Assembly (NCBI GenBank): GCA_937927525.1
Contig: CALBDR010000455.1
Coordinates: forward strand, 1-9,192
Source: an uncultured Candidatus Melainabacteria bacterium
GTDB taxonomy: Bacteria; Cyanobacteriota; Vampirovibrionia; LMEP-6097
Direction of reading: 5' to 3'
DNA length: 9,192 bases
The notes below the pieces were generated by a model that had not been told where the DNA came from, searched no databases, and saw only the letters and a program-made list of their open reading frames with translations. The position numbers and the translations under genes were made by a program. This document shows positions 1 through 6,026 of the stretch, in pieces; the stretch's first letter is position 1, and each line of letters starts with the position of its first letter.

Positions 1-1
1 A

Positions 2-271
2 ATGGATATTATTATTCAGAATCTAACTAAAGATTTTACTTTAGCGATTCAGAAGCTGGATTCGAAGATAGAATCTAAATTTGATCATTTGGATTCGAAG
101 ATTGATACCGTTGAGATTAAACTTGATGGAAGGATTGACCATTTAGATACATCGTTAAATGGCAGAATAGACTCCATAAAAGTCGAACTAAACTATCTGA
201 AGATACTTAATACTGGAATATTTATAGCGATAATTTCTTCATGGATAGCTTTGTATTTACAGAATAGGTAA
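2..271 (+). CDS. Small coiled-coil protein with C-terminal membrane anchor
   Basis: This 89-residue protein has no recognised enzymatic domain. Residues about 18-65 are built of short related units (LDSKIESKFDHLDSKID, LDGRIDHLD, LNGRIDS) with hydrophobic residues at coiled-coil spacing, so a multimeric helical bundle is likely. Residues about 69-87 (ILNTGIFIAIISSWIALYL) form one hydrophobic helix ending in NR, a probable C-terminal membrane anchor. The layout resembles small phage or host proteins of the XhlA/DUF1640 kind, but I cannot assign a family. The ATG is the second base of the window, no ribosome binding site is visible, and the true start may lie upstream. The next gene follows after 59 bp on the same strand and no terminator is seen, so co-transcription is possible. 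Confidence 0.6.
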   Translation: MDIIIQNLTKDFTLAIQKLDSKIESKFDHLDSKIDTVEIKLDGRIDHLDTSLNGRIDSIKVELNYLKILNTGIFIAIISSWIALYLQNR

Positions 272-330
272 ACCTGCAACTGCATGCTAAGAATTTTTAC
301 AGATTCTAAAATTCGCTTTACAATATATCT

Positions 331-1647
331 GTGTCTAGATTTCTTGTCTTCGTTTTAATATTATTTTCCTTAAGAAATGTAAACGCTGCAGTTAACCCAG
401 ATACTATTCCTGCGGTCTTGTATGCAGGTGATTTTGTTACTATTAAAGCCCTACCAGGCACTTCACTTAGTACTAAAAAAAATCCTTTAACAGTTTCTGT
501 TGTCACAGCTGATAATCAGGAATTTAATTTAGAAACTTTTATTAATAAAAAGAAGAGAAAGGCACAGTTTCGTTTACCGGTTCTTCCTGAAAGTGCGGGG
601 AATATGTTTAGAATTGTTTTAAAAATAAGTGGTGAAAGTATTTCAGCAGAGGAGCCGATTGGTTTTACGAGAATACTTCTGGAACAGGCGCAGAGTAATG
701 ATTTTAATCCAGAAAAGGAGGATGCTCTTAACCCCGAAGTTGATTTGTCCGTCGCTATCAAGTTTCCAGAAGGAACTGAAACAGGTATTTTCCCTGAACT
801 GGCTGTAGGACCTAGAGGACCTAAAGGAGAGAAGGGAGATAAAGGAGAAAAGGGAGAACCAGGAGAGCCAGGTCCCACTATTGTCTCTGGTTCAGATATT
901 ATAGGTGCTGTTCCATTTGCTTTAACGGCAGATGCTGCTAAATTTGTTAGCAACCCCTCTCAGGATAATATTACTGCTTTAAACAATCTATCTAGTGCAG
1001 GTAAAGCGTTTGAGACTGTTACTTTTAATGGTGATATCGCAGCTGCTCAAAATGTAACTGTAGCAGAAGATTTAAATGTTGCAGGAGATGCAAGTATAGC
1101 AGGTAATCTTTCTTTCTCAGGTACTCTTTCAGCGAATATAATCGGCTCTCTAACTGGTAATGCTGATACAGCTAACAGTGCAAAAAAACTTGAAGATGGA
1201 TCGAATTCACTCACTCTTACTGGTAATAACCCGATTACTTTAACGAGTTCTAGTGCTACTAATTTAATACTTCCAAAATCTGGGACCTTAGTCACCTCCT
1301 CTGATTTAACTCCTGTGAGTGTTCGTGATTCTGTAATTGATATAGAAGGTTTAGGAATAGATACTGCTATTGATGTTTCTGGAATTAATTTCATTACCCT
1401 CACTGACAGTAATCCAGCGAATAAAGATTTAAATGCTGATCGTATAAATCGTTTAACAAATGGTATTAAAGGGCAGATAGTTACCTTACTTTTTGAAGCT
1501 AGAGTGAGAGTTTTAAATAATGATAACCCAGAAATTAATGAACTTAACCTAAAAGGTGACACGAATGAAACCTTTGGGGAAGGGGATACGCTTCAGTTAA
1601 TTTTTAATGGTACTAGTTGGAATGAACTTTCTAGAAGTGATAATTAA
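331..1647 (+). CDS. Secreted collagen-like / tail-fibre-like repeat protein
   Basis: The 438-residue product starts with a signal peptide (residues 1-19, hydrophobic core FLVFVLILF, likely cleavage after NVNA). An N-terminal beta-rich domain spans about 20-158. Eight perfect Gly-X-Y triplets follow at residues 160-183, rich in GEK, GDK and GEP, as in bacterial collagen-like stalks. Next comes a repetitive Ala/Asn/Thr-rich stretch (about 215-300) of beta-solenoid look, then a phage-fibre-type segment LPKSGTLVTSSD (314-325), and a C-terminal domain (about 370-438) holding GQIVTLLF and LIFNGTSWNELSRS. The collagen block suggests a trimer, and the product is probably a surface or extracellular fibre, adhesin or structural protein. 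The start is GTG at 331; an in-frame stop at 307-309 leaves no ATG alternative, and no Shine-Dalgarno is visible. It converges on the next gene with a 10-bp gap. Confidence 0.82.
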   Translation: MSRFLVFVLILFSLRNVNAAVNPDTIPAVLYAGDFVTIKALPGTSLSTKKNPLTVSVVTADNQEFNLETFINKKKRKAQFRLPVLPESAGNMFRIVLKISGESISAEEPIGFTRILLEQAQSNDFNPEKEDALNPEVDLSVAIKFPEGTETGIFPELAVGPRGPKGEKGDKGEKGEPGEPGPTIVSGSDIIGAVPFALTADAAKFVSNPSQDNITALNNLSSAGKAFETVTFNGDIAAAQNVTVAEDLNVAGDASIAGNLSFSGTLSANIIGSLTGNADTANSAKKLEDGSNSLTLTGNNPITLTSSSATNLILPKSGTLVTSSDLTPVSVRDSVIDIEGLGIDTAIDVSGINFITLTDSNPANKDLNADRINRLTNGIKGQIVTLLFEARVRVLNNDNPEINELNLKGDTNETFGEGDTLQLIFNGTSWNELSRSDN

Positions 1648-1657
1648 ATCTGTTTCA

Positions 1658-2254
1658 TTAATCAACAAGTGTCTTCATAAAGTTCTTTAATTTACTAATT
1701 TTATCAGTATTTACTGTCCCCTTTTCTTGCCAGAGTATTTCCCCACTTTTTCTGATAACTAAGGTATGAACTGATTCTTCTGAGTCTATATTGAGTGCTT
1801 GATTAAAACTTTCTTTATCGACATAAATACTAAGGACATGCTCTCTTTTAGCTTTATCATTGATACCGTAGCGCATTCCATTATCTATATTGAAACGGAT
1901 GAAGCTGTTAAATTGTTTTAAGACTGGAACTTCGTAGCTTGTTACAGCTGGGCAAATATCTAGTTCATTTTCTTTGATTGCATTAAGCCAAGCATCGACA
2001 TCTTTTTGTTGATCTCTTTTATAAGCTAAAACTAGAATACTTATTTCTGTTTCCAGTTCTTCTGGAAGTAAATATTCTTTACCGTTTAAATTTTTTGATT
2101 TTAATTTCGGAAAAGTTTTTTCTTTACTCATAGTTACTTTAGATTCATTTACTGGACCTGGAAGTATCGGTAATATAGCGGCTTTACTTGTTGTTGCATT
2201 TAATACGAAGATTATAAGTAAAATTCTAATTATAAGTTTCATAACTCTAATCAT
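1658..2254 (-). CDS. Exported protein of probable thioredoxin-like fold (ATP10/redoxin-like)
   Basis: The product has 198 residues with an N-terminal signal peptide (KLIIRILLIIFVLNATTSKA, residues 6-25), so it acts outside the cytoplasmic membrane. From residue 48 the pattern FPKLKSKNLNGKEYLLPEEL, a hydrophobic strand ISILVLAYKR (71-80), a helix with DVDAW (85-89), then SVHTLVIRKSGEILWQEKG (161-179) is the order seen in thioredoxin-fold proteins of the redoxin and ATP10-like groups. No CXXC motif is present and the only cysteine in the mature part is C101 in DICPAV, so classical disulfide exchange is unlikely and a chaperone or assembly role is more probable. ATG at 2254 gives MIRVMKL; the second ATG at 2242 is equally possible since neither has a clear ribosome binding site. 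The family call rests on pattern only. Confidence 0.55.
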   Translation of the reverse strand: MIRVMKLIIRILLIIFVLNATTSKAAILPILPGPVNESKVTMSKEKTFPKLKSKNLNGKEYLLPEELETEISILVLAYKRDQQKDVDAWLNAIKENELDICPAVTSYEVPVLKQFNSFIRFNIDNGMRYGINDKAKREHVLSIYVDKESFNQALNIDSEESVHTLVIRKSGEILWQEKGTVNTDKISKLKNFMKTLVD

Positions 2255-2337
2255 AGCTAAAATCTATTCATAATTAACGAGTAAGCTAAGTTAAGTTACA
2301 GTTTTCTTGTTTTAATAGTGTTCTTAGGTTTATATGT

Positions 2338-2840
2338 TTACTTGAATGAGTAAATATCATCTATTGTTTCAGTGCACTCACTTGAGCTTCCCCCTCTTGG
2401 TTGGAAGCAGTTTTTGTTGTAATTAGTCATATAGCCATATGCAAACGGTAAATCCATTTCCCATAATAAATTTACCTCTTTGATTAGTTCACTTTCATTA
2501 CCATTGGCATCAACCGCTCTTATTTCACCATTAGTAGTTTCTGCTCTTACTAAAAGATAGTTTATACCTGTTTTTTCGTCTGTTTGAACAGTCACAGTAC
2601 CCTCTGATGCTGTCGCTTGGAAAATTCTTCTCTTCCTTTTTTATCCGTACGGCTAACTCTAAAATCAGCACTAGGATTTTCAAGACTTGGAGCTATAACG
2701 AAAGATAAGCTCGTAGTCTTTCTTCCTTCAAAGTCAAGGAAGGCTCTTGGGAAAACGCTTTTTCTTTTTTTTAATATAATATCATTTTCGCCATCTGTTA
2801 ATAAGATAGAGCCACAGAGGCATTGCTGACTTCTCACCAA
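2338..2840 (-). pseudogene. Frameshifted remnant of an unrecognised gene
   Basis: Two overlapping minus-strand frames make one continuous protein when joined. The upstream frame (2592-2840) reads through residues like LENPSADFRVSRTDKKGR and then runs out in junk (KRQHQRVL stop). The downstream frame, entered near 2625-2636 with one base gained or lost in the purine-rich stretch read as GGAAGAGAAGAA, continues RIFQATASEGTVTVQTDEK and ends with NLLWEMDLPFAYGY to the stop at 2338. The joined product is beta-rich and looks like a domain of an extracellular protein, but I recognise no family. The upstream frame can only start at TTG (2840), and its first 15 residues probably come from a junction, so the 5' end is also lost. 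A sequencing error at the shift is the alternative to real decay. Confidence 0.5.
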
Positions 2841-2991
2841 ATTTCTGACTCAGCTTATATGCGATGAATAATCCTAAGCTATGTAAAAATGTAGTGGCAA
2901 TAATAATTTTGCTAATGTTTGAAATTAAATTATCAAGAACTATTAATTTAGGAAAACCTGCTGTACAGATTCCAACACAACCAACTTTGAG
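2782..2991 (-). pseudogene. Fragment of a small membrane protein
   Basis: Open minus-strand frame of 69 codons with no ATG, GTG or TTG near its 5' end, directly after an in-frame TAA at 2992-2994. It reads like real protein: a cysteine/glycine motif GCVGICTAGFPK (about residues 4-15), then one hydrophobic helix KIIIATTFLHSLGLFIAYKL (about 29-48) followed by SQKFGEK. Its last part (SAMPLWLYL onward) overlaps the 5' end of the frameshifted gene in another frame, so a deletion junction near 2830 is likely. No family is recognised. The missing start and the neighbouring debris argue for a truncated gene and not for an expressed one. Confidence 0.3.
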
Positions 2992-2994
2992 TTA

Positions 2995-3132
2995 ATGCAC
3001 AATTTCGATACACTTGACGCATGGAATAGATTAGTGCATAACTATGGATTAGCTAATAATGATAGTGACCAAGGATTGTTCAATACAGTAGAAAAAGCTT
3101 TTGAAAATTTAAAAAATTGCGTACCTAACTAA
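2995..3132 (+). CDS. Possible 45-residue protein
   Basis: ATG at 2995 opens a 45-codon frame ending TAA at 3130-3132. The product contains LDAWNRLVHNYGLAN and ends FNTVEKAFENLKNCVPN, a compact, amphipathic composition that looks protein-like for this AT-rich DNA. The frame is open upstream to a stop near 2950 (residues TTNFEL precede the Met), so this may be the tail of a lost longer gene. There is no Shine-Dalgarno. It starts just beyond the open end of the minus-strand membrane fragment and barely overlaps it. I do not recognise it. The rest of the stretch 3133-3280 holds no gene I can support, only AT-rich sequence with a short inverted repeat ACAAGCT/AGCTTGT (3146-3152 and 3196-3202). Confidence 0.25.
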   Translation: MHNFDTLDAWNRLVHNYGLANNDSDQGLFNTVEKAFENLKNCVPN

Positions 3133-3280
3133 AAGTTCATAAAAAACAAGCTGTAAATATATAACTGAGATCAAAAAACTTATATTAAATTATTAAGCTT
3201 GTAAGGAAAACCAAAAAAGTATTCTTAAAATAAAACCACTAAAACGCTTACTCAGTAGTGACACCCAGAGTTAAGATAAT

Positions 3281-3322
3281 AGTAGAGAGCGGACAGAGTT
3301 AATTTATGCACTTGTGGGGTGA
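3281..3322 (+). repeat. att-like repeat, copy A
   Basis: This copy matches copy B over 36 bp with 3 differences (GTAGAGAGCGGACAGAG then TTAATTTATGCACTTGTGG) and keeps the same in-frame stop (TGA 3320-3322) as the recombinase 3' end in copy C. It ends 2 bp before the toxin stop codon at 3325. The left arm seen in C and D is mostly gone, leaving only ATAATAGTAG. It is the left border of the relBE block and the leftmost recognisable copy. Inferred role: remnant of an integration junction. Confidence 0.7.
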
Positions 3323-3324
3323 AT

Positions 3325-3585
3325 TTAAAGCTTGTAAATATCTTTTCTGTGACCAATTTTGAGAATTTTAACAAGTACTAAATCTTCATGCAAATCATAG
3401 ATAACTCTGTAATCGCCAACTCTAATGCGATAAGCATTTCTAGTAACCAATTTCTTTGCTCCGACTGGAAAAGGATTCTCTTTTAAACTCTCAATTTTAG
3501 GTAAAAGTCTCTTTAAAGTCTTAGTATCTAATTTTTTTAAGTTCTTCTGAGTAGTGTTTGTTAATTCTAGTTTATAACTTGCCAT
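3325..3585 (-). CDS. relE: RelE/ParE-superfamily toxin
   Basis: An 86-residue toxin of the RelE type, a family of ribosome-dependent mRNA endonucleases (established for the family). The fold is visible in order: strand YKLELTN (4-10), helix pair with KNLKKLD and LLPKIESLKENPFP (28-40), then the core AYRIRVGDYRVIYDL (51-65) and LKIGHRKDIYKL (75-86). R53, R55, R60, H79, R80 and Y84 sit where RelE relatives carry catalytic or RNA-binding residues. The length is normal and the gene looks intact. Its start overlaps the antitoxin end by 14 bp, typical of translational coupling in a TA operon. The pair lies alone between repeat copies A and B, with the toxin stop 2 bp from copy A. Confidence 0.9.
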   Translation of the reverse strand: MASYKLELTNTTQKNLKKLDTKTLKRLLPKIESLKENPFPVGAKKLVTRNAYRIRVGDYRVIYDLHEDLVLVKILKIGHRKDIYKL

Positions 3586-3778
3586 CTGCTTTTAGTTCTG
3601 TTACAAAGTCATCAAAAGAAACAGTTGGTTCATTTTTTAAATTTTTGATATCTTTAGAATCTTGGACATCCTCTAAAAATTCTTCAAGAAGATTAATTGG
3701 GACTACGATGTGAGATTCCTTGCCTTCTGAATCATAAAGGTATTGGAAAGAATTGTTTAAGTTCTCAGCTGCTCCCAT
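3572..3778 (-). CDS. Antitoxin of the RelE-type toxin
   Basis: A 68-residue acidic protein directly upstream of, and overlapping, the RelE-type toxin. It has an N-terminal strand/helix part, QYLYDSEGKESHIVVPINLLEEFLEDVQD (residues 12-40), as in small Phd/RelB-like antitoxins that start with a QYLYDE-type segment, and an acidic C-terminal tail FDDFVTELKADGKL likely to wrap the toxin. No helix-turn-helix is obvious; DNA binding, if any, would be by the N-terminal part. ATG at 3778 is preceded within 20 bp by a CATAAT element and GTAATTAC (see operator entry). The family name is uncertain; the antitoxin role follows from size, order and overlap. Confidence 0.8.
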   Translation of the reverse strand: MGAAENLNNSFQYLYDSEGKESHIVVPINLLEEFLEDVQDSKDIKNLKNEPTVSFDDFVTELKADGKL

Positions 3779-3779
3779 A

Positions 3780-3795
3780 GTAATTACATTATGCC
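3780..3795 (-). promoter_or_regulatory. Putative -10/operator of the relBE pair
   Basis: Read on the minus strand, GGCATAATGTAATTAC ends one base before the antitoxin ATG. It matches GGCATAATATAATTAC at 9102-9117, upstream of the second antitoxin on the plus strand, at 15 of 16 positions. CATAAT is a good -10 hexamer. No convincing -35 at the right spacing is visible. If CATAAT is the -10, transcription would start near or at the ATG, giving a leaderless or nearly leaderless mRNA. Regulatory function is inferred. Confidence 0.4.
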
Positions 3796-3849
3796 ACTTA
3801 TAGGTAAAAAATTGGTAAATTTACGAGAATCTATGGTGTTTATTAATTT

Positions 3850-3897
3850 AAAAATGGTAGAGAGCGAGCAGAGTTAGTTTATGCACTTGTGGCTTAG
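3850..3897 (+). repeat. att-like repeat, copy B
   Basis: From ATGGT (3854-3858) through CACTTGTGG (3884-3892) this copy matches the recombinase 3' end in copy C at 37 of 39 positions, and an in-frame stop TAG (3895-3897) occurs at the same place. The preceding TATTAATTTAAAA (3841-3853) is a degraded form of the left arm ATTAATAAAAAA of copies C and D. A TAA stops the frame just upstream, so no recombinase gene is attached. The copy separates the relBE block from the HicBA block and ends 19 bp before the HicA-like stop at 3916. Confidence 0.75.
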
Positions 3898-3915
3898 ATA
3901 TTCTAATGATTACTG

Positions 3916-4209
3916 CTATAGTGAAATTTCACCCTTGCTTTTGAGTATTTCAATATACTTCTCTTCAGAAATTGTACATCGGATGAATTCACGGAACTGA
4001 CTTGAAGTAAGTTTTAATTGCCTAGCCATTTGGTTAATTAATTGTACAGATACTTCCTTGTGGCTATGTGAAGTCTTAGTGAAAATAGATGTCTTTTTAC
4101 CATTTACGTAAAGATAAAAAAAATTGTGATCTCCATCTTTAGGATCAAAGCCCTTTTTATTTAAAGCAGTTTCTACTACTCTCTTTTTTATAGGGGAACT
4201 AGAGTTCAT
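3916..4209 (-). CDS. hicA: HicA-like toxin
   Basis: A 97-residue protein with a HicA-type double-stranded-RNA-binding-like core: helix ETALNKKGF (13-21), GDHNFFYLYVNGKKTSIFTK (26-45) with H28 in the place of the catalytic His of HicA relatives, then SHSHKEVS (47-54), and a long C-terminal helix region holding LINQMARQLKLTSSQFREF. HicA proteins are usually 60-80 residues, so this belongs to a longer branch in which the tail ending SEEKYIEILKSKG follows the core. HicA toxins cleave mRNA (family knowledge). The gene overlaps the upstream HicB-like gene by 11 bp, the arrangement of an antitoxin-first TA operon. Its stop lies 19 bp from repeat copy B. Confidence 0.72.
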   Translation of the reverse strand: MNSSSPIKKRVVETALNKKGFDPKDGDHNFFYLYVNGKKTSIFTKTSHSHKEVSVQLINQMARQLKLTSSQFREFIRCTISEEKYIEILKSKGEISL

Positions 4210-4639
4210 TTGAAAAATAACTATTAAACTTAGCTAATAATTTTTTTGCATCTAACGTAAGCTCATTTGGTTCAAGAGATGCATATCTCTTGAATACTCT
4301 TTTACAAGATTCTTCAAACAGGGTTAACGCTTCTGGAATTGTTTGTCCAGTTTCAAATAAATTTAAATCACATGAGTTGATGAGATAACTGTCACAGTCA
4401 TCTAAATAATAAATCTCTACTGAAAGATCTTTTTTTAAAAATTCAAAACCATCTTCTTGGGTATTAAAAGAAGCAAGCTTATAAGTTGCAATAAACTTAC
4501 CTAAATCTTCATCTTCACCTAAAAAGTCATTGTTGTAAGAGGTACTATTAAAGTATTTACTAATACAATCATCGCTAAGTACACTGTCAGTAAAGAGTTC
4601 TGATTCAAGCCATGATTCTTTTGTCTCTAGTAATTGCAT
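4199..4639 (-). CDS. HicB-like antitoxin, divergent and extended
   Basis: A 146-residue acidic protein. The segment LNLFETGQTIPEALTLFEESCKRVF (about residues 93-117) matches the HicB pattern in which a Gly-x-Thr turn precedes an EAL helix, and YYLDDCDSYLINSCDL before it fits the preceding strands. The N-terminal 70 residues are not HicB-like and there is no clear DNA-binding domain, so a DNA-binding or toxin-masking role of the extra part is open. I chose ATG at 4639 over the TTG at 4642 because GGAGG (4646-4650) is then 6 nt away. It overlaps the HicA-like gene by 11 bp and follows the TIGR04255 gene on the same strand after a short gap that contains its own promoter. Confidence 0.65.
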   Translation of the reverse strand: MQLLETKESWLESELFTDSVLSDDCISKYFNSTSYNNDFLGEDEDLGKFIATYKLASFNTQEDGFEFLKKDLSVEIYYLDDCDSYLINSCDLNLFETGQTIPEALTLFEESCKRVFKRYASLEPNELTLDAKKLLAKFNSYFSNEL

Positions 4640-4645
4640 CAATCG

Positions 4646-4696
4646 CCTCCATATTTATAATATAGTATAATATTCCCAAAATTGATAGTTAATCAA
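4646..4696 (-). promoter_or_regulatory. Promoter, direct-repeat operator candidate and RBS of hicBA-like pair
   Basis: On the minus strand: -35 candidate TTGATT (4691-4696, overlapping the TIGR04255 stop codon), 18-bp spacer, -10 candidate TATTAT (4667-4672), then Shine-Dalgarno GGAGG (4646-4650) 6 nt before the ATG. Two direct repeats TATAATAT (plus-strand reading, 4656-4663 and 4666-4673) separated by 2 bp cover the -10 region, a suitable place for autoregulation by the antitoxin. The hexamers and repeats are seen; regulation is inferred. Confidence 0.5.
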
Positions 4697-5423
4697 ACAT
4701 ATTATCTTTTAAGATTGATTTGAAAAATAAGGTTTCTACTTCTAGTTGCATCTTTTTGATTTCTTCTTCAAAATCAAGAAAATTAATCTCATTTTTCGAT
4801 TTGCCATAAAGGTCAAATACATGAATATTCTCTTCTAAACTTGAAGTAACATGATTGAGAGTCAGGACTATGTCATAAAGATCATGGGGTACTTTTACTT
4901 GTAAAAAATACGAAGTATCTAAATTATTTTCCTTAATACTATTTATATTTGGAGCGAAGCAAATATAATCGCTGATTTTCTCATATGGTAGCAATTTCAA
5001 CTCATTAACATATCTAATTCCAAAAAGTGATTTAACACTTGGTTTTAGCGAGCTGGAAGCACACTTCATGTAATTATTAAAAACTGATAAAGCCTGACTC
5101 AAGACTAATTCAAAGCTTCCTGGGTAAGGCTTTAGTTGATTAAATACACACATATCTTGGTTTAATTGAACAACTTTTGAGTTGTTTTCAGATAAAAATC
5201 GATACCTTTTCTTTAAACTTTGAGAATGATATGATCTGTCTCCCTTGAAATTGAACTCTATTTGAGTTTCTGTACTTGGTCTGTTTATTGGAAAATCTTC
5301 TTTTAAATGGTTTTGAAAAAAAGATTCAACCTCTATTTCACTATATCCTTTCCAAGGCATGCTAGAGTATAATTCAATTACGCATTCTTTTATCGGAGGT
5401 TTTTTTAGAGATTTTTTGTCCAT
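4689..5423 (-). CDS. TIGR04255 family protein
   Basis: A 244-residue protein matching the TIGR04255 family pattern: N-terminal KKPPIKECVIEL (7-18), the middle motif VFNQLKPYPGSF (93-104), GIRYVNEL (135-142) followed by a proline-containing linker, a strand-rich part with VKVPHD (176-181), IHVFDLYG (200-207) near the C-terminus, and a final helix EVETLFFKSILKD. The family's biochemical function is unknown; members recur in accessory and defence-like neighbourhoods. Length is near the family's usual 240-270 and the gene looks intact. It is followed by the HicB-like and HicA-like genes on the same strand with 49 bp between stop and ATG, so the three may act together. Start ATG at 5423 has no good Shine-Dalgarno; a possible promoter TTAGTG-17-TAAGAT lies upstream, ending near 5450. 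Confidence 0.78.
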   Translation of the reverse strand: MDKKSLKKPPIKECVIELYSSMPWKGYSEIEVESFFQNHLKEDFPINRPSTETQIEFNFKGDRSYHSQSLKKRYRFLSENNSKVVQLNQDMCVFNQLKPYPGSFELVLSQALSVFNNYMKCASSSLKPSVKSLFGIRYVNELKLLPYEKISDYICFAPNINSIKENNLDTSYFLQVKVPHDLYDIVLTLNHVTSSLEENIHVFDLYGKSKNEINFLDFEEEIKKMQLEVETLFFKSILKDNMFD

Positions 5424-5513
5424 TTAATTAAATAATACCAAGAAGTGAAGTATCTTAACTATGGGTATTGCAGACACTAACCTCACTTAATAATCAAGTC
5501 TGGTCTATAAAGA

Positions 5514-5910
5514 TCATTCATCTTGTTCATTATTAGAAGGTGAATACGGAGATTCAGTGGCATGCGTATACAATAATTTTGCTGATTTAAGTATTAATGG
5601 CGCTAACTGATAGAAGATCATGGTTAAACCGTAAAATGCTAAGAATCCAGTCCAATCATTAAATCCATCATCATAAAGATTTCTAAATTATCATTAGAAG
5701 AAGCAATAATAAAACTTAAAATCAATGATAAAAAAGCTTTTGCACTTTATACATGATTTTTGAATAAAGATTACAACCTGTACTAATTCCAGATTTAATT
5801 ATAGTTAAAACTTTTTGGCGAAAATGATCAGCACACGGTCCTATATGAGGCAAGGCTCTCGATTCTGGGGGTGCAATTTTATTTACAATTCTTTTGGCTC
5901 CATCAAGCAT
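5514..5910 (-). pseudogene. Possible broken gene with membrane segment
   Basis: Three consecutive minus-strand frames read like parts of one protein. A 62-codon ORF (5722-5910) starts at ATG with a clear Shine-Dalgarno (GGAGA, 7 nt spacer), reads MLDGAKRIVNKIAPPESRA and ends at TGA after MYKVQKLFYH. A second frame beginning at the T-run in 5727-5732 carries FLSLILSFIIASSNDNLE, a hydrophobic segment. A third (5514-5687) carries DWTGFLAFYGLTMIFYQLAPL, clearly membrane-like, and ends ...SNNEQDE at TGA. Two single-base shifts would join them into one protein of roughly 130 residues. I recognise no family. The 5722-5910 ORF alone may still be expressed. The rest of 5424-6026 holds nothing I can support apart from a short minus-strand frame with GTSDDRIIRSSVPKRLIE near 5940-6015. 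Confidence 0.35.
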
Positions 5911-6026
5911 TATAATATCTCCAGATTAATACAATGTCATTCGATTAACCTTTTTGGCACAGATGATCTAATAATGCGATCATCCGAGGTTCCCAATCTA
6001 GGCAGATATGTCATATAAAAGAAGTG

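Noticed and set aside
516..953. Long minus-strand ORF rich in Pro/Ser/Leu opposite the collagen-like gene
   Set aside because: It is the antisense shadow of the Gly-X-Y region; its repeats follow from the collagen codons, and no start signal is seen.
1047..1562. Minus-strand ORF of 171 codons opposite the collagen-like gene
   Set aside because: Shadow of the coding frame; the plus-strand product has signal peptide, domains and stop in a consistent gene.
3281..3897. Integron attC sites as the explanation for the repeats
   Set aside because: The repeats lack RYYYAAC and GTTRRRY pairs and do not fold into an attC-like hairpin; the adjacent recombinase is of serine type.
5815..6018. Plus-strand ORF of 67 codons between the broken gene and the ATPase
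   Set aside because: No ribosome binding site and it overlaps the minus-strand frame with a clear GGAGA signal; composition is not protein-like.
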